Shown here: piece after piece, positions 44,778-56,468 of the stretch | Layout: each line of letters starts with the position of its first letter | Numbering within the stretch: the stretch's first letter is position 1 | Assembly (NCBI GenBank): GCA_004369045.1 | Contig: ML213504.1 | Span: 2,032,894-2,096,893 of the forward strand | DNA: 64,000 nucleotides | Source: Heliocybe sulcata | Lineage: Eukaryota > Basidiomycota > Agaricomycetes > Gloeophyllales > Gloeophyllaceae | Reading direction: 5' to 3' | Notes under the pieces: generated by a model | Seen by the model: the letters and a program-made list of their open reading frames with translations, nothing else | Told to the model about the DNA's origin: nothing | Database searches by the model: none | Made by a program: the position numbers and the translations under genes

Positions 44778-46380
44778 ATGTCGACGGGCTTAGAGCCCCT
44801 TCGGATGCACAAAACCAATGCCACAGGGATCAGCGCACTCACGAAGACACCCTCAGCCGTGTACGGCGTGCTGGGCTATCCTAGCTCTCAGCAGCACTCT
44901 ATCAAGGGACAGGTGAGGCACTGCTCCAAAGCCGATGGACACATCTAAATAGTCGGTTATTAGATGCATCTTTCAGAACAGCAAATAACTGACCAGACTG
45001 GAGCGTCTCAGACGAGACCCGAGGCATATGGGGCTATGGAGGCCCAGAACGGACGGCGACCGGCCCATACGAGATATGGTGCCCCCGGCAGGAGGCAGCG
45101 TGAGCATATACCGCGGTTCATACCACCGAGGATGCTGCGTCTACAGCGACAGCAGATATCAGGCTGTCCGGGGCCCAAAGACGGTGCTCCTCTATCTTTC
45201 CTGGGGGCCCCCGATCAGGTCGTCGCTAGCCATGTTCATTCACTGCAGAGCGCAGCCCATCATCCCAGCGCATGGTCGCTGCATCAGTATCTTCAGTCGA
45301 TCCCGGCGGTGACAATGGACCCTGTGGCTGCACAATCTGGGCAGCTCGGGGTGCCACACCAAGGACGTTCGCGACCTTGCTACTGTCAGCAATACGCTGT
45401 GCCGGCGACGTTCACCACGCAAAGAGATCCAAACGGGTATTCGGTCCCCGAGCCTACCTGGTCTGCCCCCTTGCAGCCCGTGCCACAGGTGTCTGCGCCA
45501 CATGCTACTATTCGCGTTCCGGCAACAATAAACCCTCGAAACTCAAGCAAGCGTCGCTCCAATTCAAACTGTGCGCCTGTCAAAATTGGTCAACAAGGCA
45601 CTCCGCAGAGATCGGACGACATTTTGACCCACCGCAGTCAAAGCCCAGAGTATGGATTGCTTACCTACCGGCCTCCTCGGCTTCATACAAGGCATGCCAC
45701 GATGTTCGATCCATTCGGAGATCGCTCCGAAGAGGAGTGGCTTGCTACCGCCATCCTCGCGGCCCACGAGCACTTCTTACATCCGGAATCTTCAGCACTG
45801 TCCGCCATGTCGTCTGGCAGCGAAGCCGCCTCGATTTTTAGCAATGTGGCAGCTTCGGCTTCGACGCGCAACGTCGAGAGTTCACCATCAGCCATGCCCC
45901 GAGATATTGGACGTGGCCAGCAGACATATGGTCTCGCTTTGTTCCCAACCAGCATCTGGGGAACGGACGGGTTGGATCGCGCTGACATGATGCGCGCGGG
46001 GCTGCAGCACCGTCATTACTGACAGTGACGCCATGAACAATGTCGTCCGAAAGGAACACAGGACCCGTGTGGCCAAGAGCACCGGAACAAGATAGATGCC
46101 TCGGACAGGGAGTGTTCAAGTCGTCGCAGGGTAATATCGAGCCACGTTAGAGCCGCGCACCAAGCGGGACGATAGCATAAGCGGAGGTGGTATTGAGGCT
46201 GCTGTTGTATTATCTTGCTTTGCTAACATAGTTTTGCTTGTTGTATGGGCGTTTTCTTTACGAGCGTCGGATAGATGGTCTGTAAACAATGCGAAGTCTG
46301 TTTTCTTAGACTTGCAAGCATTTTCCGATAGCATCCGAAGGTGATCTGCATTTCAGCAACTAGCAGCTCGTGTCCCGTAT
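44623..46380 (+). repeat. Tandem duplication, unit A
   Basis: This 1.76-kb segment resembles 46426-48140 throughout, from GGCTGATGCGCATGGTCCGG at the left to CAGCTCGTGTCCCGTA at the right, with many substitutions and small indels. It covers upstream flank, exon 1, intron, exon 2 and 3' flank of one gene, so a whole gene was duplicated in direct orientation. Confidence 0.85.
44778..46022 (+). CDS. Unknown protein, tandem copy A
   Basis: Exon 1 (44778-44912) encodes MSTGLEPLRMHKTNATGISA and ends QQHSIKGQ at a GTGAGG donor; exon 2 (44982-46022) begins QITDQTGASQT after an AACAG acceptor. Together they give 391 residues. The sequence is rich in Gln, Pro, Arg and Ser with little hydrophobic content, so it is probably largely disordered. 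Segments best kept between copies are REHIPRFIPPRMLRLQ, the SSKRR-NSNCAPVK region with GQQGTP, FDPFGDRSEEEWLATAILAA, and QTYGLALFPTSIWG. No family or catalytic motif is recognised. It could be a regulatory or lineage-specific protein. Confidence 0.65.
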
Positions 46381-46581
46381 GCTGGAGAGACATGCGACGC
46401 ACAGTATGTTGTCGATAGGGGGTATCGGCTGGTGCGCATGATCCGGAGTTTGCCGAAGCAATGTTTAATCAGTGATAACAAACTTGAACCTCGTTGTTCC
46501 TCTTCTTGTCGCGACACAATCCCGCTCCGTCAAAACCATCGACAAGCAGCTTCTGCATTATAGTCGACGACAGGGGACAAG
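46023..46581. other. Spacer between duplicated genes
   Basis: The spacer holds the 3' flank of copy A (to about 46380), about 45 bp of unmatched sequence and the upstream flank of copy B (from about 46426). No further gene. Confidence 0.5.
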
Positions 46582-48140
46582 ATGTCGACGGGCGTGGGGC
46601 CCTCTTGGATGCGCACGACCAATGCTATGGGCGGCGATACACTCACGAAGGCACCTGCAGCCGTGTACGGCATGCTGGGCTATCCCAGCTCTCAGCAGCA
46701 CGCTGTCAAGGAAGGGGTGAGACACACTGATCTAAAGTCTATGTACACATCTAAAGGCTCAATTATTAGATGCACCCTTCAATGAATCCAATAACTGACC
46801 AGACTGGAGCGTCTCGGATGGAACCCGAGGCATACGGGACTATCCATGCTGAGAACGGATGGCAAGCGGCCCATAAGAGATATGGTGCACGCGGTAGGAG
46901 GCCGCGTGAGCATATACCGCGGTTCATACCGCCGAGGATGCTACGTCTGCAGCAGCAGGCCACTCTATCTTTCCTGGGGGCCACCAATCAGGTTCTTGCT
47001 AGCCGTGCTCATTCGCAGCAGAGCACAGCCCATCAGTCTAGCGGATCGTCGTTGGATCAGTATCTTCAGTCGATCCCGGCGGCGGCAGTGGACACCGTTA
47101 CCGCACAGTCTCGGGTGTCAGAGCAAAAACGTTCTCTACCTCGCTACAGTGAGCACTACGTTGCGGCAGCAGCACTCACCACACAAGGCCCAAACGGATC
47201 TGCGGTCCCCGAGCCGACCTGGTCTGTCTCCCGGCAGCCCATGCCACAGGTATTTGCGCCACATGATGCTGTTCACGTTTCGTCAACAGTAGCACCTCGG
47301 AATTCAAGCAAGCGCCGCCCCGATTCAAACTGTGCGCCTGTCAAGCTCGGTCAACAGGGCACTCCGCGGAGATCGCACTGCACTCTGGCCCATCGCAGCC
47401 AAAGCCCGGAGCATGGATTGTTTACCTGCTGGCCTCCGCAGCTTCATGCAAGGCATGCCACGATATTCGATCCATTCGGAGATCGCTCCGAAGCGGAGTG
47501 GCTTGCTACCGCCATCCTCGCCGCCGCCCATGAGCGATCCTCGCACCCGGAAGCTTCCGTGCAGTCGGCCATGTCACGTTCTAGCACTGAGGAGATATCG
47601 CCCGCTAGCAATATAGCAGCTTCAGCTTCGGCGCGCAATGTCAAGGTTTCACCATTGGCCATGGCTCCAGATGTCAGACTGGGCCAGCGGACGTACGGTC
47701 TCGCTTTGTTCCCAACCAGTATCTGGGGAATGGACGGCTTAGAACATGCCGACACGCGTGAGCTATTTATCATAAATGGCGGCGACGCCATGGACGATGT
47801 CCTGCAAAAGAAAACACAGGGGCCCTGTGGCAGCAAGCAGGCAGCTTGGGGCATCCATCGACAAGAGCAGCGAGGAGGAGATAGGCGGGCCCAGACAGGG
47901 CGTGCTTAAGTCGCCACAGGGACACGTCAAGCCGCGTTAGAGCGGGACGAAAGGAATAGGTGGAAGCGGTAGCAAAGCTGCTGCGGAATGACCTTGTGTT
48001 ACTAACTTAGTTTTGCTTGTTGTATGGATGCCTTCGCTACGCGTGTCGGAAAGATGGTCTGTAAACAATGAAAAGCTTATTCTCCCAAACCCGCAGGCAA
48101 AATCCAGTAGCATTCGCAACCAGCAGCCCGCACCCCGTAC
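46426..48140 (+). repeat. Tandem duplication, unit B
   Basis: Second, direct copy of 44623-46380; see that entry. Both flanks match, including the stretch with TTAGTTTTGCTTGTTGTATGG downstream of the genes. Confidence 0.85.
46582..47909 (+). CDS. Unknown protein, tandem copy B
   Basis: Exon 1 (46582-46716) encodes MSTGVGPSWMRTTNAMGGDT and ends VKEG at a GTGAGA donor. Compared with copy A, the acceptor CAG before exon 2 has been replaced (CAATGAATCC in place of CAGAACAGCAAA), so normal splicing to the same point looks lost. The main frame can instead start at the ATG at 46770 (MHPSMNPITDQTGAS) and runs 379 codons. Conserved segments: REHIPRFIPPRMLRLQ, GDRSEAEWLATAILAA, QRTYGLALFPTSIWG. After SIWGMDGL the frame departs from copy A and ends later (RRAQTGRA). 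The main frame stays fully open, so the copy is probably still constrained or recent. Function is unknown. Confidence 0.6.
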
Positions 48141-48493
48141 GGCACTACGTAGTAAGCGCCCGCCTGTTAGCGCACATCGGGTGGGACCGGCATTAGCCGA
48201 AACGCAAAGCCTAACCACGTCGGTGGCACGCATCTTGTTCCTCCCTTTCGACTGCCATCTTCAGTGGCAGTGGTCCAGACGTCTTGCTGAAGCAAAGCGA
48301 CAGTCCGGAGACACCAAGGGCACAGTCTTGACAGCGCTTATCGATATCCGGTCTCTAAGAGAACCGCTCAGCCACTGAGCCACTCGCATCTGGTGCGTAC
48401 TGAGGAACTTTCTCGGAACAAGGACGTATAGCATTGGTCGACAAGTTCCTGGCAGAGATAACCGGGACGCTCGTGGACCGGTACGCGCCGAGG
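47910..48493. other. Intergenic, 3' flank of copy B
   Basis: The first 230 bp are the right part of duplication unit B. The remaining 350 bp show no gene. Confidence 0.4.
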
Positions 48494-49595
48494 TTACGCT
48501 GAACAGCGGCCGTGGATATCGCTGCTTCGTCTCGAACCCTTCAAGTTTCCTGCAGCGTCAGTGCGGATTGCGTACGTCCGGCTGTCAAATGGACACCTCC
48601 AAAGAAAGTGAAGTCCTCCATAACTTGGTATATGACGGTCATCTCCATCCAGACTTGGGAAACACCAGATACGTGACCATCCGAGACCAAGGGTGCCGGT
48701 CCGCAAGCTGGAGCTCGCTCATAATCAAACAGGACGTATCTTCGCCTTGAACGAGGTTAGAACTGGCCCGGAGGGCTCTCATGATCGGTGAGTAGTGGGA
48801 CGGGCATTCCAGAGATGATGAGGCCAAAGAGGACTGAGTTGTAGGGGAAATCGTGGTGCGTGATAGCATGATACTGCCCGCAGTTGATAGCTGATATTGC
48901 ACGATTGTCCTAGGTTCCGTCTGAGCCTGAGCAGGCCCAAGCGCCAGGTCAGGACTGATACCCCCGTACGGCCCGCACCAATTCAGTGGTAAATGTTGTC
49001 CAATCCGTTCTGCGAGCACCAGCGATGCAGTAGCATCTCCCTTCAACGCTGCATCAATCCGACTATGCCCGACTGAAGCATTAGGGGTGCCCAGTCCTCC
49101 ATGGATAGAGGAGCCATAAGCCTTCCACGTGGCGATGAGGTGCGAGTACTCTGACCAGCTTCAAGTACTTCGATGGTAGCAATGAAGAATATTTCCTGAA
49201 GTCTCGATCTCATGTACCTCTGCTCTCTATCGGTGAGTAGCAGTTATCACAAAGTTGCTGCGTGGGCATGATACTGCCGTTGGGTCCCGGACCTCAAACT
49301 CGATAAGTGCACGGGTCGCGGGTCGAACAGGTGGGAATACCTTTTGTTCACATCCTCCAGAATTACGAACGCTGGACGCCACTGTGGCAAGGACTGCCGA
49401 TGGTAAACAACGTTCTGGGCGTCGCTTCACGGTTGCTTCTGGCGCTGGCGGGTCTTATTACTGCAGTCCCAACCCGCTAACGCCACAGGCCCCTTGTACT
49501 TCTGACGCCTTCGGCAAACGAGAGGGGTACTTTCCAGCTGAAGAGACCAGGAGAAACAGAAAGGATATACGTCTGAAATGCCAAAGATTCATCAT
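48494..49595 (-). CDS. Unresolved multi-exon secreted-type protein
   Basis: The start at 49595 gives a signal-peptide-like N-terminus (MMNLWHFRRISFLFLLVSSA). Later stretches in open frames look coding: CLPSAVLATVASSVRNSGGC, RALIEFEVRDPTAVSC, EYSHLIATWKAYGSSIHGGL, DATASLVLAERIGQHLPLNW, then HPWSRMVTYLVF, and a last frame with FPSLDGDDRHIPSYGGLHFL ending HGRCSA. A 42-nt intron joining the first two pieces keeps the frame, but other joins are not certain. It could be one secreted protein of 300 or more residues or two genes. No family is recognised. Confidence 0.35.
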
Positions 49596-50249
49596 GTATC
49601 AAACGCGGTAAGATTGTGGCTTATTTGGCCCTTTGGCGGTTCTCGGGTGTGGCGCGTGATGTGGCGCACGGACGAAACTATACAGTCCACCGAAGAAATT
49701 GCGTCTATCACGACTACTGGGCGAGACAGGGTACGTGGTATCGACTACAGGGCGCACCAGCATTACTACCGAAACCCTTCATATATTCTCTTCCAGGCAA
49801 TCGACAATCGGTGGGGGAGTACTCCACCCACGCGGGTACGATAGCAGCTTCTACCCGCCAATGTAGTGCAGGGCATATTGCGAGCTGCTGTACCGGCGAT
49901 GTATGACACCAGAATCAACGTCCGCGGACTGCGCCTGCACCCGTACGTAAGGTCTGACAGCATTCTTCCTTCGCCTAAAAAAGGGCCTGTCGCACAGCGG
50001 CGATGCATATGCATAGTCGCAACAAGAGATGGAGAAGCCAGGACCAAGGCTCTAGATCAAGGAATAAGCAACAGGCTCAAGAGGGTGGGGACGGAGGGGT
50101 CCGCCTAAAGGGTCGGATGATGTTACGACTGACGAAATCCACGAGATGTCGCAAGACAGGCCGGGACAGATACATCGACAGCGGAATTAATGCGTGTCGG
50201 TGCAATGGCCTGTAAAAACCGAAGAACTGATAAATATCTGCTCCCGATC
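49596..50249. other. Intergenic, no convincing gene
   Basis: Open frames on both strands overlap. A plus-strand stretch near 49660-49730 (WRTDETIQSTEEIAS) has a plausible composition but no confirmed junctions. Confidence 0.3.
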
Positions 50250-50648
50250 TCATTTAAGGCTGCCATTTAATACCTTGGTAAGACCATAAGCAACGATAGC
50301 GTTCGCGACGTCGCCCGCAATCCCGCCGCACACTGGTGCTGTGCTTTGGCACCGTCTTCGAAAGCAGAAGGTATAGGATCCCTTCTCAAATCCAGCAACT
50401 CCGTACCGCCTGCCCACTTTCCCTGCCCATACTTCGCCTGCGGTAATCCAGGTCTTCCATGGCCCCTTCATCCAACCTTCGAGAGACCACTGACATGCCC
50501 GAGATGGTAAATTCGTCTGCACTGCTTGAACTAGATGATTTCCAATGGCGAGGGCGCATAGGATATGCCTATAATGGATGCGACAGCAGTAACTTCGTGC
50601 AGGACAACAATTGAGAAGAGAAGAGACGGTAGCACGGTCCCATTTCAA
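50250..50648 (-). CDS. Possible small unknown protein
   Basis: An open frame of 132 codons. Its second half reads like real protein: LEGWMKGPWKTWITAGEVWA, GRRYGVAGFEKGSYTFCFRR, then GGIAGDVANAIVAYGLTKVL and NGSLK before the stop. The first half (LNCCPARSYCCRIHYRHILC) is Cys-rich and less convincing; real exons may begin near YRHILCALAIGNHLVQAVQ. No family is recognised. Aromatic and Gly content would fit a secreted or membrane-associated protein. Confidence 0.35.
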   Translation of the reverse strand: MKWDRATVSSLLNCCPARSYCCRIHYRHILCALAIGNHLVQAVQTNLPSRACQWSLEGWMKGPWKTWITAGEVWAGKVGRRYGVAGFEKGSYTFCFRRRCQSTAPVCGGIAGDVANAIVAYGLTKVLNGSLK

Positions 50649-50929
50649 GCAGACAGTTCCTCAAATTCCCCCTATATCGCCCAGTAGAACTGCCATTGGG
50701 TGTATGCGTGTTCTGCTCGGCTACGAGTAGACAAAGTGAAGTGGCCCATGGTAATAGCGAAAGGACGGAGAAACATCGTTACGTTATTCCCACGGTAACT
50801 AAAGCTCAAATATTTGAATACGTCACTCATCCAATCAGTGCTGATCTGAGTCCGAGTCCCACTCACAGACCCCATCGCCCAAATGCAGTCCTCGCCGTCC
50901 TCGATTCTTTCTCGACACATTTCCCAACG

Positions 50930-52417
50930 ATGACCCCCGCGCCCGTCTTTAAGATTCTGCCATCCACACAGAAGTATGACTGGGGAAAGAAGGGATTGTC
51001 TTCCAAGGTCGCGCAGTTCGCGGCCGCCTCGAAGATCCCTGGTTTCGAGCTGGATCAGAGCACGCCGTACGCCGAGGTACGCAGCATAACAAATCAGATA
51101 TTATACTTTGGTTGAGAGCCGCGGATGTTAGCTCTGGATGGGCACACACCCAAGCGGCCCTTCGCGCGTTCTCGACACCAACGAGCTCTTGTCCGAGCAT
51201 CTGGCAAAGAACCCGGATCTGATGGGCACGCAAGTCCTAAACAAGTTCGATAATGCCAAACACGGAAACATCCCGTTCCTCTTCAAGGTCCTCGCTATCG
51301 AGAAGGCGCTCAGTATCCAGACCCATCCCGACAAGGAGACTGCAAAGATCTTGCACAAGGAGAAGCCAGATATTTACAAGGGTGAGCCTACCGGAATTCA
51401 CTGGACACAGTGTTGATGGCGCCCAGACGACAACCACAAACCTGAAATGGCACTGGCCATCTCACCCTTCACAGCCCTTTGCGGTTTCCTCCCTCTCCCC
51501 AAGCTCGCCACCTACATCTCCTCTGTCCCCGAATTCTCCGCCCTCATCCCCTCCGCCATCTCCTCCGCCTTCCTTTCCCAAGTCTCATCTTCCCCAGACC
51601 CAGCCTCCCCGGACGTCAAAGCCTCCCTGCGCGACGTCTTCTCCGCGGTCATGACCGCCTCCGAGTCGCTCTTCAAGTCTGAGCTGACCAAGTTAGTCAA
51701 GAGGTACGCGAATGGTGAGGTGAAGGAAGACGAGGGGGACGTGAAGGACTTAGTGTTGCAGCTGGAGAGTCAGTTCCCGGGCGACATCGGCGTGTTCTGC
51801 GCGTTCATGCTCAACTACGTGAAGCTCCAACCCGGTGAGGCCATCTTCCTCGCCGCCGGAGAGCCGCACGCGTACGTATCCGGAGGTGCGCTGCATTCCC
51901 ACCTCTCCGAACCACGTACTCACCTCGCCCAGACATCATGGAATGCATGGCCACCTCCGACAACGTCATCCGCGCCGGGCTGACCCCCAAGCTGCGCGAC
52001 ATCCCGAACCTCGTCGCCGGGCTCACCTATACCTCCGCCGCCCCCTCCAAACACCTCATCAAGCCCGCGCCCTTTGTCCGCGCCGAGACGTTTGCGACTA
52101 CCGTGGAGCTGTACGACCCGCCCGTGCCCGAGTTCAGCGTGCTGCAGATCAAGGTGCCGCCTACCAGCGGGAAGAGCGAGACCGATAAGCCAGAGGAGGG
52201 CGTGGTGGCGGAGGCGGCGAAGGTGGAAACGCTTGCCCCGATTTCGGGGCCGAGTATCGCGATCGTGACGAGCGGAGGGGGAAGGGTGGCGTGGGCGAAG
52301 CAGGCGGGTGGGTTGGAGCTGGGGACTGGAGATGTGGTTTTTGTGGGAGCGGGGACGGAGGTGGAGGTGCTGGGCGGAGGGGAGGGGATGGTGGTGTATT
52401 GGGCGTTTGTTGAGTAA
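50930..52417 (+). CDS. PMI40: Mannose-6-phosphate isomerase (type I)
   Basis: Multi-exon. It begins MTPAPVFKILPSTQKYDWGK. Core motifs: ELWMGTHPSGPS, NIPFLFKVLAIEKALSIQTH with the QTHPDK zinc-binding segment, DNHKPEMALAISPFTALCGF (catalytic and zinc ligands), EAIFLAAGEPHAYVSG-DIME with NVIRAGLTPK, and a C-terminal cupin ending GEGMVVYWAFVE. Exons are separated by short introns near 51075-51135, 51380-51430 and 51885-51935. The enzyme interconverts fructose-6-phosphate and mannose-6-phosphate, feeding GDP-mannose synthesis for cell wall and glycoproteins. GDP-mannose is the expected substrate of the epimerase fusion at 7.8-10.9 kb, though 40 kb separates them. C-terminal GC content and Glu/Gly runs are high (52190-52400). 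Confidence 0.95.
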
Positions 52418-53658
52418 GAGAAATGGTTTGTTTGTCCCAGCGACAATGGAGAAATCAGAATGAATGAATGTAATCGTAGGACACCCATAGATGTGAAAGA
52501 CGCAGCTTCCTGTGTTCCGAAACGGAACTCGAAAACCGATGGTTGTGTTGGGACTATCGTGCCAAGGAAGCTGTCAGGGAAATCCCAAGCCATCCCAGAT
52601 GCTCATGGAAGTCCACGAAAATTCGTGCTAGTTCCTAGAGCAAATGTGTAATGCGCACCTGCCATGACTGTATCCTACCACTACCTCGCAATTCATTGAA
52701 CAGCCCGAGAGCATGCTCGCAACACCTGGATCGAAATAGCACGAACTGCTACTATGTCGCTGGGCATGTGGGCATGCTGTCGAGCTGGTTAAATATGACG
52801 TTCCTCGTCAAGCTGTAGCAGAGAGGTCTCGTATTCAAGGTTGCACGAAGTCTGTCGTGGGTTCGTCAGCGGACGCGTTTTTGACAGACAGAGCAGCTTG
52901 GAGGAGCAATTTCTGTTACATAGGAAATGAAGCAGGCATGCGGAGCCTAGAGCGTGAACGCGACGCACGTACAATTAGTCAATATCCAGGATCTCTCGCA
53001 CACTGGACGTTTGTCTTTCTTCAACGCCAACGTAGCATAGGACGAACCTCGATGACTCGAGGAGTTCCCGATACTCAAGCTCATCTCAGGAGAGAAAGAG
53101 CAATTGAGTGAAGATGGATTCTGCGCGAGGGCGCATAGGATTGCAGAGCCATGCGGTAGATCGCCAGTTTCGTCAGGTAACTTCACAGTCATGATTCATT
53201 CTATTCCTTTGACCTTCATGGACAAGTCATAGTCTTGGTTGTGGCTCCCTCTTCGCTCTGCGTTGGGTCCGGTATCCGTGAATCCGTCCGCTTGATATGG
53301 ACGTGGTCATCTCGATAATGTCGCAGCAATAGAGCTCGTCTGCGCCTCTTTAAAAAGACTAGAGTACGCGCGGCGCCAGCAAGGGTGGCCGCGAGGAACG
53401 AGAGACAGCAACATGCATTGCCTGCGCCACTTCTCGAAGCCTCCTATACTTATGAATATTGTCGCAGCAATATAATTCTCACGCCATTTACTCTGGGCCT
53501 ATTGACGCGTTCAACTTGAAGCTTAAGGTGCTCGACGAGTACTCTAGAGTTCCTGGTCCATCCTTCTCCCTGCCACAATTAAAAACTCTCAAGCTTGATC
53601 AGTTCATTAGCGGCGCTGTATAGGCGTGCTTTGAGGTAGCAGAGACACTCGAAGCAGC
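52418..53658. other. 1.2-kb intergenic region
   Basis: No firm gene. A minus-strand frame at 53192-52947 (KLPDETGDLPHGSAIL, then SSHRGSSYATLALKKDK) has a plausible composition but no supported junctions. TGTCGCAGCAATA occurs twice (53319-53331 and about 53460). The last 100 bp should be the promoter of the MYND gene. Confidence 0.35.
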
Positions 53659-56026
53659 ATGTCTAGAAGAGGGACCGACACAACTCAGGCTGATAAGGAT
53701 GCAATCTTGGCCCAACTGTTCGCCTTCTATGAATCATCCGAATACAAATGCACACCAGCGAAGCCGTCAGATGCGGAGCTCATAAGAGATAGATTACGGC
53801 GTCACCTGAAAACGAAGGAATGGCTCTCATCGCTGCGTGTTCTTTGCGAGTACTATAATATACCAGGTACGTTCGTTCAATCACTCGTGATACAGCCGCC
53901 CGAACGTACAGGAGTTTACGTGACCTTTAGATCTCACCCACAGGAGCGGTCTCAAGCAAGTTTGCAATGATTTCGATGCCATCTGGCAGCGACTGTCCAC
54001 AGCCTTTGAGAGAAACCAGGGAGACAAAGCGATCATGACTTCTCTGGGGGTCATCTATACGGCCATATGCGCAGACACACTACTGTGCGATAAGGCATTC
54101 CAAGCGGGTGAGTTAGGTGCAACAATATCTTTCGTAGTGATATGACGATAGTTCAGGACTACTTGACCAATTCGTCGTACTTCTTGTCGATGAGTCCTGC
54201 CAGAACATGGCGCTCCATGGTTTATTAGCCAGCATAAGCAATAGCAGCGAGGAAGTCAGGGTCAAAGTCGCTAAGAAAAGTCCCATTCTGCTCGATATTC
54301 TTGACGAGCATTCGGGTGACGAAAGCACGGCAGACATCGCTATAAGCATCATTCTCTCCGCAATACAACCAATTCTCCAAGGCCGTGATGATCCTGATCC
54401 CATTCTTCTCGATGCAATTTGCTTGCCTCGGATTCTACGGGCAATCCTTCGCGAGATGCGGAAGCGTACCATATCTTCATCGAATGTTGGAATGTGGTTC
54501 GGTCTGGTTGGCTCCATCGGCAGCCATTGCCCAAGTGACTTGAAGGGGTGTCCCTCGGCATTGGAGCTACTTGTCGGAAGCTTCAGCAGCAAAGACATGA
54601 GGCTTCGCTACCAGAGTATTGGCGCCCTCGGTGGGTACTGTGCTGCCTTCGCGGAGCAGGACGACCATAGTATCAGTCCAAGGAAGTTGCTTGAAAGGGT
54701 TCGGACTGGGTTTCCTGATCATCTGAATGCCATACTTGATCGGTATGGCCGGCAGCAATGCGAGTCGTATCAGATCTTTACCTGCCAGGTGATATATGGT
54801 GAGGCCATGCTGCGGAACGCTCAAGACCGGGACTTCTATGCGTTGGGAAAGGTCTTGTCCCGCTTGATGCAGAATACCAGGGCACATATGTGGGACGGAG
54901 AGTTTCGTGCAGACCATGGCATACCAATGGACTCCGGACTGCCCTACGTGCGTTGGGTAGACGCGATACCACACTGCGCTGAAGCTCTGCGCAGCAAGGG
55001 CGATATCGCCCTAGCCAACATCGTCATGCTCGAGTATCTCGTAATGAACAAACAGATAACTCTTGCCCACGACCTCGCAGAGAAAGCGATGAAGCGCAGC
55101 CCTGAGGTGGCCTACTTCCACTTCATAGCTGTACATACAGCGGATAACGCCCGCACGCGCTTGCTGCTTGCGAAGAAAGGTTTGCGTGCCAAGCACACCA
55201 CACCGTTTCTTCAGTTTGCTCTGCTGGAGTATGCTATCGAACAGGCCATTGATCTCCAAATGCAGCTGCTCAGTTCGGAGACACTTATATGTGACAGCGA
55301 GAAAAGATGGAGTCTGGCCGTCGCTCTGTTAAATGATGCGCTGGCTGATGCGGAAACATACATTACAACTGCTCCACCCGATTCGAGTCTTATGAAGACA
55401 ATACTCAACATCTATATCGTATGGACCTTGGTCGTCAAAGGTCTGGACGTATTTGTTGAGAAACTTGAATCTTATGTGCGTACCTGCCTTAACGCCTCCG
55501 AGTATACGTCTGGAGATTGCTCACATGTTGCCCTCCAGGATCTGCTCCAGAGAGCCCAGTCCGCCGAGGAGTTTAGCACCTTGTGCGGCTCTACAGTGCG
55601 CAATACAGATATGCGCTTCGTCCGTCAAGCGATCATATCCATGTACCCCTCAGCTGTCAAGGAGTGGCGTGATCTGGTCAGCCGCTTCGACAGCGAGACC
55701 GACAGATTTCAACCAACGAAAGAAGATGTGGACAGTGGCCTCCTTGAGCGTCTCGAGGGACTGTCTTTTTCTAATACAGACCCTGCAGCTAAGCGGAAAT
55801 GGGGACGCCCTGGAATATGTATAAGCACCGCGAGTCTGTATCGTTGCTCGGCATGTGGCATAACGAGCGCGATGCTGCGTAAATGTTCCAGATGCGGGAA
55901 GGCCTGGTATGTCCATCAGCTACCATATCCTTGCTGAGGGTATTATTTGATTCCGACGTTGGCAGGTACTGTGGCAAGGACTGCCAGCGGTCTCATTGGT
56001 CCGCGCACAAGGCGGAATGTCGCTAG
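53659..56026 (+). CDS. MYND zinc-finger protein with helical-repeat body
   Basis: Exon 1 (53659-53866) encodes MSRRGTDTTQADKDAILAQL and ends YNIPD across a GTACGT intron; exon 2 starts at 53931 (LTHRSGLKQVCNDFDAIW). A long exon follows (54150-55910) with many amphipathic helices (LHGLLASISNSSEEVRVKVA, ALELLVGSFSSKDMRLRYQS), likely ARM/HEAT- and TPR-like. The C-terminus is a MYND finger split by an intron: YRCSACGITSAMLRKCSRCG then YCGKDCQRSHWSAHKAECR. All zinc-binding Cys/His positions are visible. MYND fingers bind proline-rich partners; mushroom genomes have many such proteins, mostly of unknown role. Total is about 740 residues. Confidence 0.85.
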
Positions 56027-56468
56027 TCTGAGGCAGTTGTATGCCGCACCAGAGCCCGATGCTCTAATCATCAGAGTGTTCCAGCATACACGCACCTGTG
56101 CTGTGTCATTCAATGTCCATGTATCGATACCGATTCTTTGAACATCATAGGATCAAAGGCCCCTGAGCCACAGTTATTGACGCTGTCCGGGACCGGTTAC
56201 TTGAGACAAAGCAGAGTACCGTCAGATTTTGCGTCAATAGAGACTCATGAGCAGCAGAGCAGCTCAAGCCAGAATGCAAGTCCTGGGTTTGAAATTCGAG
56301 CAAATGAGAGACACATGTGATTACCCCGGATTCACCCCGGGCGTGGGGGAGCAGCCGGACCATGATTAGTATTTAACAGCAAAGTACTGGGCGCTAAGTC
56401 CTGCGTCTGCACCGCTTGCTCGCACTCTTGCTTCTTCCCCTGCTCTTCCTGCTTAAGTTCTTGGTACT
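56027..56468. other. Intergenic, promoter of ACADSB-like gene
   Basis: The 442-bp gap after the MYND stop shows no gene. The region just before 56469 is rich in CTTGCTC/TTCTTCC pyrimidine tracts, as is common for 5' leaders here. Confidence 0.4.

Noticed and set aside
52027-52593. Minus-strand 188-codon frame
   Set aside because: It is antisense to the GC-rich 3' part of mannose-6-phosphate isomerase.
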